Part shown: positions 32,896 through 42,776 of the stretch, piece by piece | Position numbering within the stretch: position 1 is the stretch's first letter | How the letters are laid out: each line of letters starts with the position of its first letter | Assembly (NCBI GenBank): GCA_020852255.1 | Contig: JADZBD010000015.1 | Span: 1-64,000 of the forward strand | DNA length: 64,000 nt | Direction: 5' to 3' | Origin: Bacteroidia bacterium | GTDB lineage: Bacteria > Bacteroidota > Bacteroidia > JADZBD01 | Made by a program: the position numbers and the translations under genes | The notes under the pieces: generated by a model | What the model saw: only the letters and a program-made list of their open reading frames with translations | The model's database searches: none | Told to the model about the DNA's origin: nothing

Positions 32896-33348
32896 TTACA
32901 CAGGCAAAAGATAGTATAAGAAACCCGCCAGCAGTCCAAACCCGACACCCGAAATAATCATTTGCCATGCTTTTATTCGGTCTTTCCTGAAATCTTCCTT
33001 TTGATCTATTGAAAATGATTTGCCAATGTCTCCGAAATTAAACACGCCCTTTATTCCGAAAGCCACGCAAAATTTAAAATACCACTGTTGGAAACTTACG
33101 CCAAGCGAAGCCGCAGGTATGAATAAAAGGAGTTTCCAGATTTTATCCGCCTCATACCATTGCATGAAGGCAATGAAAAGAACGCAAAGCGTAAAACTGA
33201 AGATAGCAGCTCTTTTTCTACGCTCAATTTCTTTTTTACCGATATTGCAAGTTCCGGGAATGTAACCCTCCTGCTGCTGTTTTGGCGAACCTGAATCCGA
33301 AGCTGCTAAGCTCATAAACAGCGGTTCATTTTTTACTGTTGTTATCAT
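32896..33348 (-). CDS. Conserved Bacteroidota membrane protein
   Basis: 150 residues from the ATG at 33348; the longer frame to 33423 overlaps the intergenic region with an unlikely Cys-rich leader. The motif GTCNIGKKEIERRKR precedes two or three hydrophobic segments (AAIFSFTLCVLFIAFM, LLLFIPAASLGVSF, and IISGVGFGLLAGFLYYLLPV). Function unknown. Confidence 0.6.
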   Translation of the reverse strand: MITTVKNEPLFMSLAASDSGSPKQQQEGYIPGTCNIGKKEIERRKRAAIFSFTLCVLFIAFMQWYEADKIWKLLLFIPAASLGVSFQQWYFKFCVAFGIKGVFNFGDIGKSFSIDQKEDFRKDRIKAWQMIISGVGFGLLAGFLYYLLPV

Positions 33349-33444
33349 TTGATTTGGTTTTAAAAATGGTGGGGAAGCAGGCAATTTTAATAATGAATGC
33401 ATGGAACAACAATCACAACGCAATTGCCAGTTCCCCGTATATTG

Positions 33445-33810
33445 TTAATTGGCTGAATAATAAAAACGCTCATGGATTATTTTTCCGTCTTTCCATTTCT
33501 GAACAGCAACCTGTTCCATTTTTGAACGCTGTCCGCCTTTGTAGGTCATATCAAACGCCCATTCTACCATTGTTGTATCATCGCCAATTGCCACCGCTTT
33601 AGCCTGTGCCCCGTGAAACTGTTCTATGGATGCCATCATCTGCTCCTGCGCCTTTTTCTCGCGCTCGCGGTTAGCTGCCTTTCCTGCGGTGGGCGGATGA
33701 TTATTTTCCTGCATGACCACATCATCATGGTAGTATTTTTCAAATGCTTCCATGTTATTACCGCTTATTATCATGCGGTTCATTTCTTCAATTTTTTCTT
33801 TAAGATTCAT
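33445..33810 (-). CDS. SnoaL-like/nuclear transport factor 2-fold protein
   Basis: 121 residues with the cone-shaped NTF2-like pattern (EAFEKYYHDDVVMQENNHPP, VEWAFDMTYKGGQR, VQKWKDGKIIHERFYY). These folds bind or isomerise small hydrophobic ligands. It is probably co-transcribed with the membrane protein that follows. Confidence 0.75.
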   Translation of the reverse strand: MNLKEKIEEMNRMIISGNNMEAFEKYYHDDVVMQENNHPPTAGKAANREREKKAQEQMMASIEQFHGAQAKAVAIGDDTTMVEWAFDMTYKGGQRSKMEQVAVQKWKDGKIIHERFYYSAN

Positions 33811-33894
33811 AATTTCGGTTTTTAGGTTTAAAATGGTTTTTACCAGTCAAATGTAATAGATATATTTATATGTATCTATATATTTATTAAAAAA

Positions 33895-34161
33895 TTATTT
33901 AACCAAGTCGCCTTCAATGGTCTGAAGATATTTTTGAAGTGTTTTCTTATTGACGGACAATAACGAATGTTGTCCATCCTTCTGAGCAGTGATAAGTCCG
34001 CAATCATAAAGTATTTTAAGGTGATGCGAAATGGTGGGTTGGGAAAGCGTAAAATGGCTCTCTAATTCACCGCAACTTATTTCACCTTTATCCATAAGAG
34101 TTTTCAATATTTTGTAGCGGGTTCCGTCAGCTAATGCTTTTGATATCTTCAGTAAGTTCAT
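33895..34161 (-). CDS. ArsR-family winged-helix regulator
   Basis: 88 residues. The winged helix (SCGELESHFTLSQPTISHHL, LSVNKKTL) is complete. No CxC metal site is visible in the recognition helix, so it may answer to a non-metal signal. It is the likely regulator of the SnoaL-like, membrane, DoxX and SDR genes downstream on the same strand. Confidence 0.85.
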   Translation of the reverse strand: MNLLKISKALADGTRYKILKTLMDKGEISCGELESHFTLSQPTISHHLKILYDCGLITAQKDGQHSLLSVNKKTLQKYLQTIEGDLVK

Positions 34162-34308
34162 TTTTGGGTTTATTTAATCAAATAGACGAGCAAAACAGCA
34201 AATGCTTTACCAAGCAATAAGTTTTCCATGAACACAAGTATAGTTAATTTAATTAACAGTTCATCCTATTAACTGTTTTTAAATAATTTTTAAGTCAAAT
34301 TTTCCAAC

Positions 34309-34779
34309 CTATCCCAGTTTTGTTTCCATTACAGCGATGTCTCTGTCTTTAGACCTAATTCTCGCTATTTCTTGCCAGCCAAGTCGTTTATAAAGCGTTT
34401 CTCCGGTGTATGCAAATAGAAAAATTTCTTTTAGCCCAAACCCTTTTGAAAGGTCTTTTATTTTTTCACAAAGCAATGCCCCATAGCCACGATTCCGATT
34501 TTCGTTTGTTGTGTACATCAGGGTAAACCAAGCTCCGGAAATTTTAAAGTATGGTTCATGGTCGTGTTGTGCAATGTGGTTATAAAGCCCCCCTGTTGCT
34601 ATTGGCAATCCGTCAAGTGTCATCATTACTTGAAATGGCACACTTTCAAGCGGCAAGGCTGTCAGTCGTTGAATTGTTGTATTTGCAGGAATGTTCCATT
34701 CCTTTAAATACCAATCGGCAATAAGTTCAATTGCTTTTATGTCGTCAGGTTTTACGATATAATATGCGATGCTGTTCAT
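34309..34779 (-). CDS. GNAT-family acetyltransferase
   Basis: 156 residues. The acetyl-CoA-binding segment NENRNRGYGALLCEKIK (R/QxxGxG/A) and a later YTGETLYKRLGW are typical. The substrate is unknown. Confidence 0.85.
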   Translation of the reverse strand: MNSIAYYIVKPDDIKAIELIADWYLKEWNIPANTTIQRLTALPLESVPFQVMMTLDGLPIATGGLYNHIAQHDHEPYFKISGAWFTLMYTTNENRNRGYGALLCEKIKDLSKGFGLKEIFLFAYTGETLYKRLGWQEIARIRSKDRDIAVMETKLG

Positions 34780-34820
34780 CTTTTTGGATTAAGTGAATTG
34801 TCTTTATGAATTATAGTAAG

Positions 34821-35588
34821 TTAAAAATGTCCGACACCAAATCCTGCAAAGGCAAGGAAAACACGCACTCCGTCCTTTTTCTCCTCATCAAAATTATATT
34901 TGATGCAATTGGTAAAATAATCATGCAGGTCAATTTTTTCATAAGATTTTTCCTTTTTTATTTCTCCAATCATTTTCTCAATCTGATTTACTCCGTTACA
35001 AAGGGCTGAATTGAAATCGTTCACAAATTGGGGAGGGAGTTTCTTGTTTGCCACCCAGCAGGCAAAAGTGAATGGGAAGTGGGTTACTTTATTCCATTCA
35101 GTTACCAGATCATATTTATAAGTGAATTTATGAGATAAAAGTAACGCCCTGTCGCCAATAATTAATCCGGCAGTATCATTTTGTATTTCCTTCTCATATC
35201 CCTCGCTGGCATCAATCCATTCAGGAGAGATACACCAATGGTGCTTTGCCAAAAATTTAACAAGAAGAACAGATGTTTTGGATTGGTAATCAAGGTATAT
35301 TCTTTTCACTTGGTGGATAGGCACATGGCTGAACAACATGACAGAAGCAACTATTTTTTCGGCACTTATGCAATAATCCGATACTATGATTTTTCTTTTC
35401 AAGAGAGGAAACTCTCCAACCGGAATCAAGGCAAGGTCAACTTCTCCTGAAAGGAATTTCTCAGCACAGCGGGCGGGATTGTCAAGAGTAAGGTCAATCG
35501 CATGAATCAAAGAAGATTTTTTAAGTCCGTATATGAATGGCTTTGCATTGAGGTATGATACACATGCTATTTTAATCTTTTCATTCAT
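34821..35588 (-). CDS. mqnA: MqnA-like menaquinone biosynthesis protein (chorismate dehydratase family)
   Basis: 255 residues with the periplasmic-binding-protein-like fold of MqnA: IACVSYLNAKPFIYGL at the start, GEVDLALIPVGEFPLL and GLIIGDRALL. MqnA converts chorismate to 3-enolpyruvyl-benzoate in the futalosine route to menaquinone. No other mqn gene lies in the window. The related MqnD family is an alternative, but length and N-terminal motif favour MqnA. Confidence 0.75.
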   Translation of the reverse strand: MNEKIKIACVSYLNAKPFIYGLKKSSLIHAIDLTLDNPARCAEKFLSGEVDLALIPVGEFPLLKRKIIVSDYCISAEKIVASVMLFSHVPIHQVKRIYLDYQSKTSVLLVKFLAKHHWCISPEWIDASEGYEKEIQNDTAGLIIGDRALLLSHKFTYKYDLVTEWNKVTHFPFTFACWVANKKLPPQFVNDFNSALCNGVNQIEKMIGEIKKEKSYEKIDLHDYFTNCIKYNFDEEKKDGVRVFLAFAGFGVGHF

Positions 35589-35646
35589 GTATTTTTAACT
35601 CTGTTTCAATATGGCGAAGGTTTTACCTAATAGTTATTTTTGGCAT

Positions 35647-35955
35647 CTATTTTTTAAATCGACAGCTTATTGATTGGAAAAGTTTCTTTTCTTTCTCCCA
35701 AAAGAAGGAAAACTGTCCTAACAGGAATCCATAAAGCAATAACAATAACTGGTAAGCAGGAAAGATAAACAGTATATAGGTAATTGTTTTTATCCATAAA
35801 GCGGTATCGTCTTCTATCCCTACAAGCATGAAAAACAGTTTGCGAAATTTAACTACAGAGAACCCTGCAAGTGAGAAAACAAGAAAGATCAACAACAACT
35901 GCCAATTGCTGTTAATCTTCCATTTTGTTTTCAGCTTATTGAAATACAACTTCAT
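35647..35955 (-). CDS. DUF6787-like two-helix membrane protein
   Basis: 102 residues with two hydrophobic segments (WQLLLIFLVFSLAGFSVV and TYILFIFPAYQLLLLLYGFL) and the FSFFWEKEKK ending seen in a family of unknown function widespread in Flavobacteriia. It starts 4 bp after the RND permease stop, so it is the last gene of the efflux operon or co-transcribed by chance. Confidence 0.6.
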   Translation of the reverse strand: MKLYFNKLKTKWKINSNWQLLLIFLVFSLAGFSVVKFRKLFFMLVGIEDDTALWIKTITYILFIFPAYQLLLLLYGFLLGQFSFFWEKEKKLFQSISCRFKK

Positions 35956-35958
35956 TTA

Positions 35959-38900
35959 TCAGTTTCCGTTCCTTTCCACTGATTTCGGGCTGAAGCGTTT
36001 GCCTGCATCGGAAATTTTAACTCTCACTTTTTTTACGCGCTCTTTTGTTTTGGCCGCCATTAAATAAAGAACAGGAACAATGATGAGTGTGATGAAAGTG
36101 GCAAACAACAAACCAAAAATGATTGTCCACGAGAGAGGACCCCAAAAAGCAACGCTGTCTCCCCCGAAATGAATTTTAGGATTGAGTTCGGAGAACATCG
36201 TTACAAAATCAATATTGAAACCGATGGCAAGCGGTATCATTCCAAGAACAGTAGCGGTTGCGGTTAAAAGAACAGGGGTCATCCTGATTCTTCCTGCCTC
36301 AATAATGGCATCTCTAACAGGTTTGCCTTCTTCCATGAGCATATCCGTAAATTCCACCAGCAAAATTCCGTTCCGAACCACAATTCCTGCAAGAGCCACT
36401 ATACCAATTCCAGTCATTACAATAGTCAAATCCATACGGAAAATGGCTAAACCGAGAAGCACACCAATAATGCTGAAAATAATTTCACTCAGGATGATGA
36501 GTGTTTTGCTTATGGAGTTGAATTGCATAATCAGGATAAGCAGAATAATTCCGATAGAAATAAGGAGGGAGTTTCTTAGAAAGGTGGCGGCTTCCATTTG
36601 CTCCTCTCGTTCACCCGTCATGTTTATTTCCACACCTTCCGGAACATTTAATCCCACCAATGCTGTCTGAATACCTGAAACTACATTGTTCGGATTATAA
36701 CCGCTTAGTACATTTGAAGTAAGAGTTACCACCCGCTTCTGATTTTTTCGTTTTATGCCTCCATAAGTATTTGTATATTTTACCTCGGCAAAGGCGGAAA
36801 GAGGTACTTGGCGGATTGCGCCTCCCATGTTCATATCGCGGTAAGTGATTTTAAGGTCCTTGAGCACTTCGATGTTTTTCCTTTGTTCTTCAAGATACCT
36901 GAGTTGAATTGGATAATCGTCATTTTCATCTTTGTATCTCGAAATTTCTTTTCCAAATACCGCATTTCGTATTTCCATCCCAATTTGCCCTGTTGAGATG
37001 CCTTCGCGGTTGGCGCGTTCTCTGTCCAGCACAAATGCTATTTCCGGCTTATTGGTTTGCAAATCGGATTTTAATTCCTCAACTCCCGGAATCTGCAATG
37101 AATCAAGATACTTTTTTGCCAATTGTGAGGCATAAATCAGGTCTTCAAATTTTTCACCGCTTATTTCAATATTTATGGGTTTACTCACGGGTGGTCCGAA
37201 CTGCTCCTGGTCAACCGATATTTCAACACCGGGAAAATCTTTTACCGCATCGCGTATTTTGTTAAGATATTCCATAGTGGATTCTCCATGCCGTTCTGCA
37301 AACTGAACGAATTCAACTCCCACTTTGGCTTTATTAGTATATGCGCCTCTGTCATCCCTTGATTCTGATGCGCCAATGGTTACATTAGTAATTACCGATT
37401 TTACCATCGGGTTGTTTTCACCGATAACTGAATATACTCTTTTCTCCACAATTTTTGCAACCGAATCGGTATGCGCCTGATTTGTACCCACAGGAAGCGT
37501 TAAGTAGACATACACAAAGTTTGGATCTGCTTTAGGAAAAAAAACAACCTTCGGATTTCTGATTACGGTAAGAAAAACAGCCAGTACAAGCAAGCCGATA
37601 GTTCCAAATACAATTGTTCTCGGTTTGTTCAATGCCCAGTTCAAAAATTTCGCGTAGATGTTTTGTACGGAGGGCCATGTATGTTCCTGAAACCTGAAAA
37701 TTACTTTTTTAAGGAATAAATGATAAACGAGATAAAGAATCAACATCAATACAATAAAATTTCCAATGCCGAAGGAGCCAAACAGGTAAAATATAACAGA
37801 AATGGCAAGGAAGGGAATGGTTCTGATAAAAATTGCCCTGCGATTTACAGCGGTAGCATTTTCTTCATCCTTTTTCATAAAATCAACTGCAAAAACAGGA
37901 TTTATTATGTATGCTACAACAAGAGAGGCAGTGAGGGTAATAATAAGCGTGATAGGCAGAAAGTGCATGAACTTGCCGATAGTGCCGCCCCAAAACGCAA
38001 GCGGGAAAAAAGGAGCGAGGGTCGTGGCGGTTCCAGATAACACAGGAAGAAACACTTCGCCCACAGCTTTTTTAGCGGCACTCTTAATATCCAATTTGCC
38101 CTGCTGATAGATCCTGTGTGTGTTTTCAATTACAACAATAGCATCGTCCACCACTATACCCAAGCCGAGAAGGAATCCAAAAAGCACAATCATATTGAGT
38201 GTAAATCCGATTCCCGGAAGAATAAGGAATGCGATGAACATAGAAAGCGGAACGGATAATCCGACAAACATGGCATTGGTCGCTCCCATAAAAAACATAA
38301 GGATAATGGTAACAAGTATGAAACCGATGACAATCGTATTGATGAGGTCATGAAGCGTAATTCTTGTTCTGTCCGACAGGTCTCCTGAAACGCTCACATT
38401 CAATCCTTCAGGAAAGGACACTTTTTTCATCTGTTCAATAATGTCCTTAATCTTATCAGAAGAATTGATAAGATTTTCTCCGCCTCTTTTGATTACATTG
38501 AGGGTAATTACATTTTTTTTATCCAGCCGTCCATAACTTTCCTGCTCTTTGTAACTGTCTTTTATTTCAGCAACATCTTTTAGATAAACCGGAGCGCCTG
38601 ACATGGAATTGACCACCATGTTTTTCAGAGTTTCAATATCCCTTAATTCTCCGCTTATGCTGATGGTGCGGTTCATTTCGTTCATGGTAACATATCCTCC
38701 CGATACAGTCTTGTTTTCAAATGAAACAGCCCTTTCTATATCTCCCATAGTAAGTTTCACGGCATTCATCTTGTGCATATCCACATTAATCTGTATCTCA
38801 CGGTCAAGAGCGCCAACAATATCAACACGGGTGATTTCCTTTAACGCTTCTATTTTATCCTGAAGTTCATCAGCATATTTTTTAAGTTGAGCAAGATCAT

Positions 38901-39363
38901 AGTCACCCGAAATATTTACAAAAAGTATCGGAAATTCAGAGAATTCAACTTCCATTACATTGGGGTCGGCTGGCAAATCGGTGGGCAAGTCCTTTTTTGC
39001 TTTGTCAACTGCATCCTTCACTTTTTGCTTTGCAACGGGCACATCCACATTGGTATTGAATTCCACAATAACATTGGAAAAATCCTGTATGGAGTTACTC
39101 GTTATTTTTTTTACACCCGATATGGATTTCACCTGTTTTTCAATCTGTTTTGTAACAAGATTTTCAATATCCTTCGGAGAAGTTCCGGGATAGGGTGTGC
39201 TGACATAAATTGTTGGTATTACGATGTCAGGAAACTGCTCCTTGGGCAAACTATTGTAGGACATAAGCCCCGCTATAGTTATGAACATGGTGATAATATA
39301 TATGGCGCTTTTATTATTTATCGCCCAGCTGGATGGTTTGAATTCTTTGAATTTCTCTATCAT
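35959..39363 (-). CDS. RND efflux permease (AcrB/MMPL-type, HAE1-like)
   Basis: 1134 residues with twelve membrane helices and two large periplasmic loops. Visible signatures are the first-helix start (SAIYIITMFITIAGLMSYNS), LGIVVDDAIVVIENTHR in helix 4, and GIVALAGIVVRNGILLVEF in helix 10. It is somewhat longer than the about 1040 residues of AcrB, with an insertion around helices 6-7. It exports drugs, bile salts or lipids by proton exchange with the MFP and TolC-like partners encoded upstream. Confidence 0.93.
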   Translation of the reverse strand: MIEKFKEFKPSSWAINNKSAIYIITMFITIAGLMSYNSLPKEQFPDIVIPTIYVSTPYPGTSPKDIENLVTKQIEKQVKSISGVKKITSNSIQDFSNVIVEFNTNVDVPVAKQKVKDAVDKAKKDLPTDLPADPNVMEVEFSEFPILFVNISGDYDLAQLKKYADELQDKIEALKEITRVDIVGALDREIQINVDMHKMNAVKLTMGDIERAVSFENKTVSGGYVTMNEMNRTISISGELRDIETLKNMVVNSMSGAPVYLKDVAEIKDSYKEQESYGRLDKKNVITLNVIKRGGENLINSSDKIKDIIEQMKKVSFPEGLNVSVSGDLSDRTRITLHDLINTIVIGFILVTIILMFFMGATNAMFVGLSVPLSMFIAFLILPGIGFTLNMIVLFGFLLGLGIVVDDAIVVIENTHRIYQQGKLDIKSAAKKAVGEVFLPVLSGTATTLAPFFPLAFWGGTIGKFMHFLPITLIITLTASLVVAYIINPVFAVDFMKKDEENATAVNRRAIFIRTIPFLAISVIFYLFGSFGIGNFIVLMLILYLVYHLFLKKVIFRFQEHTWPSVQNIYAKFLNWALNKPRTIVFGTIGLLVLAVFLTVIRNPKVVFFPKADPNFVYVYLTLPVGTNQAHTDSVAKIVEKRVYSVIGENNPMVKSVITNVTIGASESRDDRGAYTNKAKVGVEFVQFAERHGESTMEYLNKIRDAVKDFPGVEISVDQEQFGPPVSKPINIEISGEKFEDLIYASQLAKKYLDSLQIPGVEELKSDLQTNKPEIAFVLDRERANREGISTGQIGMEIRNAVFGKEISRYKDENDDYPIQLRYLEEQRKNIEVLKDLKITYRDMNMGGAIRQVPLSAFAEVKYTNTYGGIKRKNQKRVVTLTSNVLSGYNPNNVVSGIQTALVGLNVPEGVEINMTGEREEQMEAATFLRNSLLISIGIILLILIMQFNSISKTLIILSEIIFSIIGVLLGLAIFRMDLTIVMTGIGIVALAGIVVRNGILLVEFTDMLMEEGKPVRDAIIEAGRIRMTPVLLTATATVLGMIPLAIGFNIDFVTMFSELNPKIHFGGDSVAFWGPLSWTIIFGLLFATFITLIIVPVLYLMAAKTKERVKKVRVKISDAGKRFSPKSVERNGN

Positions 39364-39397
39364 AATATTGTCTTATATATTTTAATGTTTCCCTGAA

Positions 39398-40501
39398 TTA
39401 GAATTTTATCAATGTGCCATCGTTCAAATCCTGAAATCCGGTAACAATAAGTTTATCTCCTTTATTTAAGCCGCTCTTGATTTCTACAATTCCGTTGTAA
39501 AACTGGCCTACGGAAATTATTCTCTTTTTTGCGATTGTTTTTCCTCCTTCGTTTACGGCAACATACACATAATCGCTTCCGTCCGTATTCTGAATAAGGT
39601 TTAAAGGAACAACAATGCTTGAATCCTGTTTGTAATCAACAATTTTTAATACCGCTATCATGTTGAGTTGATATTCCGAATCATTTTCCAAAGGGCTTTC
39701 TACCATAAATGTACGCGTGGTATTGTTAATCATTTTTGTGGAATATCCGATTACCGAGCGCACTTCCCTTTTCATATCGGGGAAATAGATAAGCACTTCA
39801 TTACCCTTTTTTACCTTGGGGGAATATGATTCAGCCACTTCAGCTTTCACTTTCAAGTTGGAGAAATTCACTACGCGAATAGCAGGCATACCGGGCATGA
39901 TGGTTTGACCTATTTTAATGTCAATTCCGTCAACGGTTCCGTTTATGGGTGATTTTAATTGCATCATTTCCAATTGCTCCTGTAATGTTGCAAGTTTCTT
40001 TTCCAAACTTTCCTTGTTGCTTTTTGCCGACAGGTATTGCACTTCGGTCCCGATTTTCTGTTCCCATAAATTTTTTTGTTTATCGTACATCGTGCTGGCA
40101 AAATTCAGAGCTGTTTTTACTTCTTCCATTCCCTGCAAAATCACCTGATTGTCTAATTCGGCAAGAACCTGCCCCATCGTTACATTATCACCCACTTTTA
40201 CAATGATTTTACTCACTGCGCCACCCATCTTCGCACTAACCACTACATTTTCGTCTCCATCTACTTTTCCCTGCACCTCAATGTAATGCTGAAACGGCTG
40301 ATAACCGAGTGTACTTATTGATACACTTTTTGTTCTCACATTTTCTTTATTGCTGCCCGATAATTCTGACTCAAGAATTTTAATTTGGGCATCTATCTCC
40401 GAGCGCTGCTTTTTCAGTTTGTCAATTTGAGCTTGCTTATCGCTATTTCCGCAAGAAGCAAGTATGCTAATGGCCGCGATTGAAAGAATCAGTTTTTTCA
40501 T
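39398..40501 (-). CDS. RND periplasmic adaptor (membrane fusion protein), lipoprotein
   Basis: 367 residues from the ATG at 40501, giving a lipoprotein signal (LSIAAISILASC). An alpha-helical hairpin with coiled coil (TLQEQLEMMQL) is flanked by lipoyl-like halves (VVSAKMGGAVSKIIVKVGDN and SPINGTVDGIDIKIGQTI) and beta-barrel domains. It links the permease to the outer membrane channel. Operon order is TetR, TolC, MFP, RND. Confidence 0.92.
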   Translation of the reverse strand: MKKLILSIAAISILASCGNSDKQAQIDKLKKQRSEIDAQIKILESELSGSNKENVRTKSVSISTLGYQPFQHYIEVQGKVDGDENVVVSAKMGGAVSKIIVKVGDNVTMGQVLAELDNQVILQGMEEVKTALNFASTMYDKQKNLWEQKIGTEVQYLSAKSNKESLEKKLATLQEQLEMMQLKSPINGTVDGIDIKIGQTIMPGMPAIRVVNFSNLKVKAEVAESYSPKVKKGNEVLIYFPDMKREVRSVIGYSTKMINNTTRTFMVESPLENDSEYQLNMIAVLKIVDYKQDSSIVVPLNLIQNTDGSDYVYVAVNEGGKTIAKKRIISVGQFYNGIVEIKSGLNKGDKLIVTGFQDLNDGTLIKF

Positions 40502-40536
40502 AAGGGTATGGTTGTGTTTTATATTCATAATTAAAT

Positions 40537-41895
40537 TTATTTGATTAATCCTGTTGCTTTATCCAAGTCCACCTTTGCCACATAGTATTCATACAACGCG
40601 TTGTAATAATTGGTCTGCGATTCTTTTAATGATGTTTCCGCATTCATTACTTCAAGGTTTGAACCCACGCCTGCATCATATTTCTTTTTAGCGGCATCAT
40701 AAACCCCTTCTGCGAGTTGCATATTTTTCTTTTGCGTTGTCAATGATTGAATCGCATTTTGGTAAACAGCAAGCGTAGAACTTATCTCCAGCTTCATGGC
40801 GTTTTCCGTATAAGAGATAAGATTCTGAGTTTTTATCAGGGAAAGTTTTGATTGTTGAATGCGATAATTTTTCTGAAGCCCGTCAAATATTGGAACATTC
40901 ATGGTGAACCCGATAATCCCTATCGGATACCACTTCTTGCTCGTATTGAAAATATCAAACTCGTTTCGCTGTGCTTGCGTGCTGAGATTACTGTAAAGAA
41001 AAACGGTAGGCAAATAACCCATTCTGTTTCTTTTCAAATCCAATTCATTTAATTTTCGTTGGTTCAAAAGAAGAGAATACTCAATGCGGTTTTTAAAATC
41101 AAATTTTTCGGCAACAGATGTATCAGGCATCTGTGGAATTTCATTAAAGTTCATAGTATCGGTAAGCAGGATAGGAGTTGAAATATCAAGTCCCATCTGG
41201 AATTTCAGCAAACACTCTGTTACAGTAATCAGGCGCGATACTTTTTCTTTTTCAGAAATCAGATTGTTATAGGACACTTCCACGCGGTCAACATCTATTT
41301 TTTCCACAAAGCCGTTTTGACTCAGCGTTTTGGTGTCGTCAAGCAGTTTTTTTAACCGTAGTATGTTGGCTTCCAGCAATTGCATTCGCTGCCGGTTAAT
41401 CAGAACGGCATAATAGCCTTTTGATACTGCTACAACGGTTTCGATCTTGGTGCGCTGGGCATTTTTTTCGGATAGTTCAAGAAATGTTTTTGAGGACTGG
41501 AGCGCAACGATATAATCGCTGTTGAATATTCCGAGTGTGGCTTGGATTCCACCGGTTGCATTATATTTTGTTCCGAACTGTACCGGGATAAACGAACCCG
41601 GAGGCCCACCGAAAACTTCGCCCGGTAAAAGCTGGGTAGGCAATTTTTCGTAGTCCTTCAAGTCGAAACTGCCGCTGATTTGCGGAAAACCAAGACCCCT
41701 GATTTCATTTTTCTTTGCAACAGACATTTGCACATCAATCCCGGCATTCACATTGAGCGCATTATGCAGTAAAGCATAATCAATGGCTTCTTTCAAAGAA
41801 AAAGATTGGACTTGTTCGGTCGTGGATGTTTGAGCCGTTATACACATGTTCACCCCGAATAAAGCAGCAAGGAATAGTATTTTTACTCTGTTCAT
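40537..41895 (-). CDS. TolC-like outer membrane efflux protein
   Basis: 452 residues from the ATG at 41895 (the first ATG at 41925 is 13 bp into the TetR gene). A signal peptide (ILFLAALFGVNMCITAQ) is followed by two outer membrane efflux protein repeats: long helices such as KIDVDRVEVSYNNLISEKEK and YDAGVGSNLEVMNAETSLKE. It forms the trimeric outer membrane channel of the pump. Confidence 0.9.
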   Translation of the reverse strand: MNRVKILFLAALFGVNMCITAQTSTTEQVQSFSLKEAIDYALLHNALNVNAGIDVQMSVAKKNEIRGLGFPQISGSFDLKDYEKLPTQLLPGEVFGGPPGSFIPVQFGTKYNATGGIQATLGIFNSDYIVALQSSKTFLELSEKNAQRTKIETVVAVSKGYYAVLINRQRMQLLEANILRLKKLLDDTKTLSQNGFVEKIDVDRVEVSYNNLISEKEKVSRLITVTECLLKFQMGLDISTPILLTDTMNFNEIPQMPDTSVAEKFDFKNRIEYSLLLNQRKLNELDLKRNRMGYLPTVFLYSNLSTQAQRNEFDIFNTSKKWYPIGIIGFTMNVPIFDGLQKNYRIQQSKLSLIKTQNLISYTENAMKLEISSTLAVYQNAIQSLTTQKKNMQLAEGVYDAAKKKYDAGVGSNLEVMNAETSLKESQTNYYNALYEYYVAKVDLDKATGLIK

Positions 41896-41911
41896 ATTTT
41901 TTTTATGGTTT

Positions 41912-42526
41912 CTATTCATCTTCATTAATGTTTTTGTACTTGTTTAAGAGCTTATGTCCTTTAAGGGTTGTTATCCCATGAAGAAAATGGTCAATCATGG
42001 TAAGCTGAACTTCCATAATATTAAATTTATCAGGCGGGAATGTCATCGGATTCATTGCCATTTCCACCTGCTCAATACGCATTTTTGCGAGTATCTTCAC
42101 ATCTATGTCATTCCTGAAATATTTTTCCTGAATTCCTTGTTTAAGATTCGTCTCCACCATTTTAATCATTGACTGTTGCTTGAATTCCTGAAACCGTTTC
42201 CATGCTTCAGGATAATACTTCTGCATATCATAAAAGAGATTGGGATTAATCCGGGAGAACATTTCAGAAATATGTTTCATAATGAGAATAATCTCCTGAA
42301 CTGCATCCTTTGAATCCTTCTCTAATTGTTTTAAACGCTCATCGTTAATTTTAAGACTTGTTGCCAATAGCGTATTGACAATCTCGTCTTTATCTTTGAA
42401 ATTTTGATATACGGTTTTTTTAGACATCCCCAGGTGGCGCGCGATGTCGTCCATAGAAACACTCCGTATGCCATAGCTGAAGAATAATTCTCTGGCTCCT
42501 TCAAGTATTCTATCTCCTGTTTCCAC
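41912..42526 (-). CDS. TetR-family regulator of the efflux operon
   Basis: 204 residues. The N-terminal helix-turn-helix (GIRSVSMDDIARHLGMSKKT, VYQNFKDKDEIV) is followed by a helical ligand domain. It is the first gene of the efflux operon, and an inverted repeat lies 30 bp upstream, so it probably represses its own operon until a ligand binds. Confidence 0.9.
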   Translation of the reverse strand: METGDRILEGARELFFSYGIRSVSMDDIARHLGMSKKTVYQNFKDKDEIVNTLLATSLKINDERLKQLEKDSKDAVQEIILIMKHISEMFSRINPNLFYDMQKYYPEAWKRFQEFKQQSMIKMVETNLKQGIQEKYFRNDIDVKILAKMRIEQVEMAMNPMTFPPDKFNIMEVQLTMIDHFLHGITTLKGHKLLNKYKNINEDE

Positions 42527-42555
42527 TCTTAATCAAAAATGAGCGGCAAAACTAC

Positions 42556-42583
42556 GGAAACTTTTTTATGTTTTATAGTTTCC
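42556..42583. promoter_or_regulatory. Candidate TetR operator
   Basis: GGAAACT (42556-42562) and AGTTTCC (42577-42583) form a perfect 7-bp inverted repeat with a 14-bp AT-rich centre in the 250-bp gap upstream of the TetR gene. Position and symmetry fit an autoregulatory operator. The rest of the gap is AT-rich with no further structure I can support. Confidence 0.45.
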
Positions 42584-42776
42584 TGCAAAATTAATTTTCG
42601 TATTAAATGATAAAAAAGTGTTAATTTTAGACTATTATATAAATGAATATCAGCTATTTATGATTATTTGGAATAGATTATTTCAAAATTAACGAGCAAT
42701 AATTGTTTAAACAAACAACGGTTAGACAAATGTGTTGAATTAATCATAAATTCGCTTCCCATAAAAAAAGATATGC

